A model generated the notes under the pieces. That model searched no databases and was not told where the DNA came from. It saw only the letters and a list, made by a program, of their open reading frames with translations. From assembly GCA_020436165.1 (NCBI GenBank), contig JAGQYI010000010.1, forward strand, positions 1 to 64,000: a DNA stretch of 64,000 nucleotides. The letters are read 5' to 3'. The stretch comes from Cyclobacteriaceae bacterium. Lineage in GTDB: Bacteria > Bacteroidota > Bacteroidia > Cytophagales > Cyclobacteriaceae. Shown piece after piece: positions 58,336-64,000 of this stretch (position 1 is the stretch's first letter; each line of letters begins with the position of its first letter). A program made the position numbers and the translations under genes.

Positions 58336-60552
58336 GTGAAAAAGAAGATAGCTATACTGTTAGTGGTGCTTCCAATGATGGCAAGCGCCCAAAAATGGCA
58401 GGGTAAATTTGAGCAGTTGGGCACCGCTCTTCCTACTCCGAATGAATACAGGAATGCGGCCGGAGCCCCAGGGCCTAAATACTGGCAACAAAAAGCAGAT
58501 TATTTAATTGATGTTGCAATTAACGAGAACACACTTAAGTTAACAGGCTCTGAAAAAATAACCTATACGAATAATTCGCCAGATAAACTCAATTACTTGT
58601 GGCTTCAGCTAGATCAAAACGTGAGACAGAAGAACTCTCTTGGTCAGCAGGTAAGAGCTCGATCGCTTCGCGATTCTCTATCGGCAAAGTCGATAATGGG
58701 TTATACAGGAGATTACAATAGTTACGATGGAGGGTTTAAAATAGAATCTGTAAAGGATTCTAACGGAAACGACTTGCCTTATACCATTGTTGAAACAATG
58801 ATGAGAGTGGATATTCCCAAACCACTTGCCCCGGGAGCATCTTATACATTTTCTGTTGACTGGTGGTACAATATGTACGACCGTATGCTTTTAAATGGCA
58901 GAGGAGGCTATGAGTATTTTCCTAAAGATGGCAATTACGATTTTACCCTGGCGCAGTGGTACCCCCGAATGGCTGTGTACGATGATGTAGAGGGATGGCA
59001 GAATAAGCAGTTCCTTGGCCGGGGTGAATTTGCACTTACATTTGGAGACTTTGAAGTGAATATAACCGTTCCTTCGGATCATATTGTAGGAGCTACCGGT
59101 TGGTTGCAAAATGCCAATGAAGTGCTTACTCCAACACAATATGAGCGTTTTCAAAAAGCTCAGAATTCAGAAGAAATCATTTTTATAGTGAATGAAAAAG
59201 AGGCACGCAAAAACGAGAAGTCGAAAGCACAGGATACCAAAACATGGAAGTTTAAAGCAGATAATGTAAGGGATTTTGCTTTTACCAGCTCAAGAAAGTA
59301 CATATGGGATGCCGTTTCAGTACCCTTGGAATCGCACAAACCCTTGGCAATGTCATTCTATCCTAAAGAAGGGAATCCACTTTGGGAGGAGTATTCTACA
59401 AAAGCGGTTGCCAACACGCTGCGATATTATTCCGAGAAAACAATTGATTACCCTTACCCAGTGGCAATTTCGGTGCATGCAGCAAATCAGGGTATGGAGT
59501 ACCCTATGATCTGCTTTAATTATGGAAGGCCTGACGAAAAAGGCAAGTATTCCGAACGCTTAAAGGAAGGCTTGGTTTCAGTAGTGGTGCACGAAGTGGG
59601 ACATAACTTTTTTCCAATGATCATCAACTCTGATGAACGCCAATGGACCTGGATGGATGAAGGATTGAACACCTTTATGGAACACAGCACTATGGCCAGG
59701 TACTATCCTGATTTTGATCTAACCTGGGGCACGCCACAAGGAATTACAGAGTATATGAAAGGCGATAAAAGCTTTATACGACCTATTATGACCAACTCTG
59801 AGGAAATTAGGCAGTTTGGTTATAATGGTTATGGAAAACCTTCGGCTGCTTTGGTATTGCTTCGTGAAACCGTAATGGGCGAAGAGCTTTTCGATAAAGC
59901 CTTTAAGGAATACGCTCAGCGATGGGCCTTCAAACGACCTATGCCGGCCGATTTTTTCCGCACCATGGAAGATGCTTCTGCTGTTGATCTGGACTGGTTC
60001 TGGAAAGGATGGTTCTTTTCAATTGATAATGTAGATGTGGAACTATCTAATGTGCGGTGGTTCAAGATTAATACTCAGCAAAAAGGTATTGAGAACACAG
60101 TACAGGAAACCAAGATTAAGTCTGGAGCTACAGATAGCAATGGCAACAACCTGGATTTTTCTTCAGGCCCTGAACCACTTACAATCACCAATACCGATCC
60201 ACGGTACTATGGTGAGTTCAAGAACAGAGTTAATGATGATGAAATACGGAAATCATATGCCGGTAAAAACTTCTATGAACTTACGTTTAAAAATGTGGGT
60301 GGGCTTGTTACGCCTCTTATTATTGAGTGGACATACGCAGACGGAACTAAAGAGGTAGAGAAGATTCCTGCTGAAATATGGAGGATGGATGAATCGGAAG
60401 TGAAAAAGGTTTTTGTGAAGGATAAGGAAGTAGTAAATATTACCATTGACCCGAATGATGACACTGCCGATACCGACTTAAGCAACAACGTTTTTCCTAA
60501 GGAGGAGGAAAAATCGAGACTCGAAAAGTTTAAAGAAGGGCAGAATAAATAG
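58336..60552 (+). CDS. Exported M1 family metallopeptidase, copy 2
   Basis: A 738-residue paralogue of the preceding enzyme that starts with GTG and has a short signal peptide (IAILLVVLPMMASA, before QKW). The zinc site is intact (HEVGHNF, His419, Glu420, His423, Glu442), as is the GMEYPMICFN loop. Both copies keep very similar N- and C-terminal regions, including SGPEPLTITDTDPRYYGEF or its NTDP variant. They are less alike around residues 120-140, 280-300 and 460-480. The two are probably co-transcribed; a terminator at 60564-60594 follows. Confidence 0.9.
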   Translation: MKKKIAILLVVLPMMASAQKWQGKFEQLGTALPTPNEYRNAAGAPGPKYWQQKADYLIDVAINENTLKLTGSEKITYTNNSPDKLNYLWLQLDQNVRQKNSLGQQVRARSLRDSLSAKSIMGYTGDYNSYDGGFKIESVKDSNGNDLPYTIVETMMRVDIPKPLAPGASYTFSVDWWYNMYDRMLLNGRGGYEYFPKDGNYDFTLAQWYPRMAVYDDVEGWQNKQFLGRGEFALTFGDFEVNITVPSDHIVGATGWLQNANEVLTPTQYERFQKAQNSEEIIFIVNEKEARKNEKSKAQDTKTWKFKADNVRDFAFTSSRKYIWDAVSVPLESHKPLAMSFYPKEGNPLWEEYSTKAVANTLRYYSEKTIDYPYPVAISVHAANQGMEYPMICFNYGRPDEKGKYSERLKEGLVSVVVHEVGHNFFPMIINSDERQWTWMDEGLNTFMEHSTMARYYPDFDLTWGTPQGITEYMKGDKSFIRPIMTNSEEIRQFGYNGYGKPSAALVLLRETVMGEELFDKAFKEYAQRWAFKRPMPADFFRTMEDASAVDLDWFWKGWFFSIDNVDVELSNVRWFKINTQQKGIENTVQETKIKSGATDSNGNNLDFSSGPEPLTITNTDPRYYGEFKNRVNDDEIRKSYAGKNFYELTFKNVGGLVTPLIIEWTYADGTKEVEKIPAEIWRMDESEVKKVFVKDKEVVNITIDPNDDTADTDLSNNVFPKEEEKSRLEKFKEGQNK

Positions 60553-60563
60553 ATACTTGTTAC

Positions 60564-60594
60564 AAGGCCAAACATTGTTTGGCCTTAATTTTTT
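60564..60594. terminator. Terminator between M1 peptidase copy 2 and the convergent OMP
   Basis: A 9-base perfect stem AAGGCCAAA / TTTGGCCTT with a short loop, followed by AATTTTTT. It lies at the ends of two convergent genes and may serve both. Confidence 0.85.
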
Positions 60595-61459
60595 AGAAGT
60601 AGTATTTGGCATACAACATAAAGCCGCTATACTCCATCTGGATTTTACCAACAAAATCCAAAGGAGTATTCTCATCAACCACCTTTATATTTAAAGCATT
60701 AATATTTATTCCAGCACCAAGCCCAAAATGCTTAAGTGTTTTATGTTCTAATGAAACATTTAAATCGGTAATCTTTCCGGAAGATCCTTTATAAGCCAGA
60801 TAGAGGAATTCTATACTTTGAGCCAGGTATAATTTATCATTTATTTTGAAATCTGAGTAAAAACCAAGTAATGGTAAGGGTGCTATAAAATGGGTATTTT
60901 GTTCTTCAATGTTGGGAGCTTTTGCTGTGAACTTCAAAGGCATAATATAAAAACCGAATGAAGCCCCCATTGAAATACGGTCGTCATGAAAGAAAGAATA
61001 ACCATATTTTGCACGTATAATGGTTAAATCGAACCGGCTCGACACCTCAGTTCCTAAGGGAAAAGTTTGATCTCCAATTTCTAAATCCTTTTCAAGTACT
61101 TTACTGGCACTTCTTCTTACATCAAAATAGCTTAATGAAACAAACTGCCTTCTGTTGGCGCCAAACCTTAATTTTGGGTCAATCCTGAAAACAAAACTTG
61201 TAGTTTTAAGCCCCAACGCATCCTCGACATCAATTTGCAATCCGGCACCGATTTGTTGGCTTCCTATCATTATACCACTATTATTTGCCGAAACAAATCC
61301 TCCGGCATTAAGCGTAAATCGATCCCAGGAACTGGTAGAAGAAGAGGCTTTTGGCTTAGTGCCGGTATCGGCTTCCTGCGACAGTGCGGGCAAACCCATT
61401 GTGCCAATAAAAAGCACAAGAAAAGACTGAACTAAAATTCGGGAAGTAGTAAGAGTCAT
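60593..61459 (-). CDS. Outer-membrane beta-barrel protein of unknown function
   Basis: A 288-residue exported protein with a signal peptide (SFLVLFIGTMGLPALS, before QEA). After a disordered Ser/Thr stretch (residues 33-45) it shows alternating strands of a barrel and ends with the aromatic motif LYAKYYF, as expected for the BAM signal. It is about 250 residues after cleavage, consistent with 10-12 strands. No porin family is recognised. It is divergent from the cytochrome c peroxidase gene. Confidence 0.72.
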   Translation of the reverse strand: MTLTTSRILVQSFLVLFIGTMGLPALSQEADTGTKPKASSSTSSWDRFTLNAGGFVSANNSGIMIGSQQIGAGLQIDVEDALGLKTTSFVFRIDPKLRFGANRRQFVSLSYFDVRRSASKVLEKDLEIGDQTFPLGTEVSSRFDLTIIRAKYGYSFFHDDRISMGASFGFYIMPLKFTAKAPNIEEQNTHFIAPLPLLGFYSDFKINDKLYLAQSIEFLYLAYKGSSGKITDLNVSLEHKTLKHFGLGAGININALNIKVVDENTPLDFVGKIQMEYSGFMLYAKYYF

Positions 61460-61509
61460 TGCATTATAAGTTGAATTTAAATGTACATAACATTCGTATA
61501 AAAAGTGGT

Positions 61510-61541
61510 TTTGAATGATCGCAAATCCTTTAGTACCTTTG
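61510..61541 (+). promoter_or_regulatory. Candidate Bacteroidota promoter for the cytochrome c peroxidase gene
   Basis: TTTG at 61510-61513, a 20-base spacer, then TACCTTTG at 61534-61541, a textbook -7 element. The ATG lies 36 bases downstream at 61578, so a normal leader is expected. Confidence 0.65.
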
Positions 61542-61577
61542 TGTTATATTTTTTTGATACTCTAATTTTTTAAACGG

Positions 61578-62618
61578 ATGAAACATTTACTCGCTATTTT
61601 TTCTATAGCTTTCTTGGTCGGTGCTTGTGGTTCAGATTCTTCTAAAGAAGAGGCCCGGGAACAAACAAACACTAGTGAATTTGCAGTTTTGGCTGAAAGA
61701 GCCAAAACTATTTTCGGTACATTGCCAACAGTAGCAGAAAACCCGGACAACCCAATTTCGGATGCTAAAGTGGCTTTGGGTAAAAAGCTTTATTTCGATG
61801 TTCGTTTGTCTAAAGACGATAAAATAAGCTGCAATTCTTGTCATAATTTAAGCACATACGGAGTAGATAACCTGCCCGTGTCTCCCGGTAATGATGCTGG
61901 TACTTTCGGAACCAGAAACTCTCCAACAGTTTTGAATGCTGCATTCCACTCAACTCAGTTTTGGGATGGTAGGGCAAAAGATGTTGAAGAACAAGCAGGC
62001 GGGCCTATCGTTAACCCGGTTGAAATGGCCATTAAGGATCCCAAATTTCTGGAAGGCAAACTTTCCAAAATTGACGAATACAAAACCGAGTTTACTGCGG
62101 TTTTCCCTGGGGAAGCAAATCCTGTAACGTATGAAAACATACAAAAGGCAATAGGAGCATTCGAAAGAAAACTGGTAACTCCAGCCCCTTTTGATGCCTA
62201 TTTGGAGGGCGATGAAAATGCCTTGTCAAATGAGCAAAAAGCCGGATTGGATAAATTTATTTCTACTGGATGTATAGCATGCCATGCAGGCAATACATTG
62301 GGCGGACAAATGTTCCAGAAATTCGGAACGTTTGGTAACTATTGGGAGCAGACACAAAGCGAATCTATAGATGCAGGTCGTTTTGAGGTAACTAAAAACG
62401 AAACCGACAAATATATGTTCAAGGTTCCTTCATTAAGAAACATTGAGAAGACCGCACCCTATTTCCATGACGGAAGTGTTAAAGATTTGGGTGAATCGGT
62501 TAAAATTATGGCCAAACTTCAGTTAAATAAAGATTTAACAGACGATGAAGTTAAATCGATAGTTACCTTTCTGGGGTCGCTTACAGGAGAAGTGCCAGAG
62601 CAATACAGAAGTATGTAA
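61578..62618 (+). CDS. Di-haem cytochrome c peroxidase (CCP/MauG family), lipoprotein
   Basis: A 346-residue periplasmic enzyme that reduces H2O2 with electrons from cytochrome c. The signal peptide ends LVGAC (Cys17), so it is probably lipid-anchored. Two haem c sites, CNSCH (85-89) and CIACH (232-236), sit in the two domains. FHSTQFWDGRAKDVEEQAGG lies between them and VPSLRNIEKTAPYFHDGS follows the second haem, both conserved in CCPs. It is the only apparent haem protein in the window and could protect the envelope from peroxide. A terminator follows. Confidence 0.9.
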   Translation: MKHLLAIFSIAFLVGACGSDSSKEEAREQTNTSEFAVLAERAKTIFGTLPTVAENPDNPISDAKVALGKKLYFDVRLSKDDKISCNSCHNLSTYGVDNLPVSPGNDAGTFGTRNSPTVLNAAFHSTQFWDGRAKDVEEQAGGPIVNPVEMAIKDPKFLEGKLSKIDEYKTEFTAVFPGEANPVTYENIQKAIGAFERKLVTPAPFDAYLEGDENALSNEQKAGLDKFISTGCIACHAGNTLGGQMFQKFGTFGNYWEQTQSESIDAGRFEVTKNETDKYMFKVPSLRNIEKTAPYFHDGSVKDLGESVKIMAKLQLNKDLTDDEVKSIVTFLGSLTGEVPEQYRSM

Positions 62619-62634
62619 AAATTAATAGAATGAT

Positions 62635-62666
62635 AAAATGGGCCGGGTATTTCCTGGCCCGTTTTA
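62635..62666 (+). terminator. Rho-independent terminator after the cytochrome c peroxidase gene
   Basis: AAAATGGGCC pairs with GGCCCGTTTT (one wobble), with an extra GG/CC pair inside, followed by ATTTA. It ends the peroxidase transcript before the PEBP gene. Confidence 0.8.
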
Positions 62667-62720
62667 TTTAGTAGATAAGTAAATATCTGGCTATTTTTAT
62701 AGTCACAAATAATTAAAACC

Positions 62721-63263
62721 ATGAAAAAAATTTTAACCCTTACCATACTTTCGCTATTTGCTTTTGCAGCAAATGCACAGGAGTTTACGTTAACAAGCAC
62801 CGACCTTCAGGGCCAACTTACTACCAAACAGGTTTTTTCAGGTTTTGGATGTACAGGAGATAATATCTCACCCCAACTAGCCTGGATAAATGCCCCTGAA
62901 GGCACTAAAAGCTATGCAATTACACTTTACGATCCTGATGCACCTACAGGAAGCGGCTGGTGGCATTGGGTAATGTTTAACATTCCTAATTCGACAAGCG
63001 AATTAAAGGCAAATGCTGGTAATCTTGAAAGTGGTTTGGCGCCTTCTGGCAGCGTTCAAAGTATTACCTCTTTTGGGCAACAAGGCTTTGGGGGAGCATG
63101 CCCTCCCGAAGGAGACAAACCGCACGCCTACATATTTACAGTATATGCGCTGGATATTGAGAAAATAGATTTACAACCTAATGCTCCACCCGCAATGGTT
63201 GGCTATTTCCTTAATGCGCATGCGCTGGCAAAAGCATCGATAATTTCATATTACGGAAGATAA
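62721..63263 (+). CDS. YbhB/YbcL (PEBP) family protein, secreted
   Basis: A 180-residue protein of the phosphatidylethanolamine-binding (Raf kinase inhibitor-like) family with an added signal peptide ([16 protein letters not shown], before QEF). The anion-binding-pocket motifs are present: [37 protein letters not shown] and [18 protein letters not shown]. Its function is uncertain in bacteria. Its stop overlaps the ppa start by one base (TAATG), so they are coupled. Confidence 0.9.
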   Translation: MKKILTLTILSLFAFAANAQEFTLTSTDLQGQLTTKQVFSGFGCTGDNISPQLAWINAPEGTKSYAITLYDPDAPTGSGWWHWVMFNIPNSTSELKANAGNLESGLAPSGSVQSITSFGQQGFGGACPPEGDKPHAYIFTVYALDIEKIDLQPNAPPAMVGYFLNAHALAKASIISYYGR

Positions 63264-63796
63264 TGAACAACCCCTGGCATAACGTAGATATAGGACCCAA
63301 CGTTCCTGATGAAGTAAGATGTATAATAGAAATTCCTAAGAACACCAGGGCTAAATACGAGCTCGATAAAGAAAGCGGATTGCTTATACTCGACAGAGTT
63401 ATCTATTCGTCAATGCACTACCCCGAAAACTATGGTTTCATACCTCGTACCTTCTGCGATGATAAAGACCCATTGGATATTGTGGTGCTTTCGCAGATAG
63501 AAGTAGTGCCCATGTGTATTATTAAAGCCAAGGTAATTGGTGTTATGCGTATGTTGGATGGCGGTGAACTTGACGACAAGATTATTGCTGTTGCCTCAAA
63601 CGATATGAGTGTGAATCATATCAATGATATTGATGAGCTGCCTCCTCACTTCGTTAAAGAGCTTCAAACATTTTTTGAAGACTACAAAAAACTAGAGCAC
63701 AAAACTGTGGTGGTGGAGGAATTTCAGGATAAGAAAACTGCGCAGGAAATACTTTTACAAAGCATAGAGGATTACAAGAACAAATTCGGAGTTTAA
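63263..63796 (+). CDS. ppa: Inorganic pyrophosphatase (family I)
   Basis: Soluble pyrophosphatase that hydrolyses PPi to two phosphates and pulls biosynthetic reactions forward. The 177 residues show the family I sequence: [34 protein letters not shown], the metal-binding [12 protein letters not shown] and [14 protein letters not shown]. The start overlaps the PEBP gene stop by one base. The gene ends five bases before a membrane-protein gene that runs in from the right-hand edge on the opposite strand. Confidence 0.95.
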   Translation: MNNPWHNVDIGPNVPDEVRCIIEIPKNTRAKYELDKESGLLILDRVIYSSMHYPENYGFIPRTFCDDKDPLDIVVLSQIEVVPMCIIKAKVIGVMRMLDGGELDDKIIAVASNDMSVNHINDIDELPPHFVKELQTFFEDYKKLEHKTVVVEEFQDKKTAQEILLQSIEDYKNKFGV

Positions 63797-63800
63797 CCAA

Positions 63801-64000
63801 CTACTGAACTATGAATTTCTTGTAAATTATAAAACCTGTAAGAGTAACTAATATGAAAAACAGGAAAAAGCTTATGTAGGCGAAAAGATAGAGCGCTCCT
63901 CCCTTTAAAACAGTTTTAAAGCCTTTTTGTTTATAAAATCCAAAACACGACCAGATAAAATAGGCAATATTAATGAACAAAAAATACTGGTTAAAAAGTA
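63801..64000 (-). CDS. C-terminal end of a membrane protein (truncated by window edge)
   Basis: On the minus strand, a frame is open from the window edge (in frame from 63998) to a TAG at 63801-63803, giving 65 residues. It has two hydrophobic helices (YFLFINIAYFIWSCFGFY and YLFAYISFFLFFILVTLTGF) flanked by basic residues, and ends IIYKKFIVQ. This is a clear membrane-protein C-terminus. Its family cannot be named without the rest. It is convergent with ppa. Confidence 0.65.
   Translation of the reverse strand, partial: LFNQYFLFINIAYFIWSCFGFYKQKGFKTVLKGGALYLFAYISFFLFFILVTLTGFIIYKKFIVQ

Noticed and set aside
1..64000. rRNA, tRNA, CRISPR array, insertion sequence or integrase
   Set aside because: I looked for conserved tRNA arms, direct-repeat arrays and transposase or integrase motifs on both strands and recognised none. 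A tRNA-scanning program would be needed to be certain.

Overview
The window is a chromosomal segment from a member of the Bacteroidota, most probably the order Cytophagales. The phylum call rests on several signs. The DNA is AT-rich, and Shine-Dalgarno sequences are mostly absent. Promoter-like elements fit the Bacteroidota pattern (TTTG about 20-21 bases upstream of TAnnTTTG). Phylum-typical families are present: DUF4783 next to nadC, DUF4286, DUF4105, DUF6702, a Bacteroidota-type LptC, and a LETM1-related protein. Many exported proteins cleave next to AQ. The order-level call is an inference from gene content. I see no rRNA, tRNA, CRISPR array, insertion sequence, phage or integrase, so this looks like core chromosome with a few lineage-specific islands.

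Region by region. 1-4.8 kb: serS, then recF with a DUF721/DciA-like gene on the minus strand, then pdhA and a membrane-anchored TPR protein. 4.8-8.2 kb: ribH and lysC, ending against a convergent ArsB/NhaD-type transporter. 8.3-16 kb: a long plus-strand envelope cluster (coaX, outer-membrane protein, TPR protein, lptC, small membrane protein, CBS/CorC protein, PpiD-like chaperone). 16-23.5 kb: DUF493, rsmI, suhB, an orphan FeoB-associated-type small protein, a radical SAM/SPASM protein, a DUF4105 protein with a Cys/His pair, a nucleoid-associated protein and a CaCA exchanger. 23.6-36.7 kb: metabolism and housekeeping (prolyl oligopeptidase, gpmI, nadC, recX, YHS/DoxX, DinB, a membrane-anchored ATP-grasp protein, ribD, fRMsr, a LolA-like protein).

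36.7-46.1 kb holds a large BNR/sortilin-like repeat protein, an AT-rich 290-base gap, a tandem pair of duplicated small membrane proteins, a 35-residue candidate membrane peptide with its own terminator, and a tightly packed group (zinc metalloprotease, unknown secreted protein, Rieske protein, inosine/xanthosine triphosphatase, CxxC protein). 46.2-54.3 kb is the most striking part. It is a three-gene, translationally coupled operon encoding an exported TPR-CHAT (caspase-like) protein, a PD40-CRD-OmpA peptidoglycan-binding protein and a 705-residue secreted protein of unknown function. Together they look like an envelope-located CHAT protease system whose parts resemble a split PorE. 54.3-64 kb: YdeI-like, DUF6702, HupE/UreJ, two tandem M1 peptidases, a beta-barrel protein, a di-haem cytochrome c peroxidase, a PEBP protein, ppa and the end of a membrane protein.

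Functional threads. Envelope biogenesis and quality control dominate: LptC, PpiD, the DUF4105 candidate lipoprotein acyltransferase, OMPs, OmpA, and several exported peptidases (S9, zinc metalloprotease, two M1, CHAT). Cofactor genes (ribH, ribD, coaX, nadC) are scattered singly rather than clustered. All protein calls come from reading translated sequence and recalled family knowledge; no database search was run.
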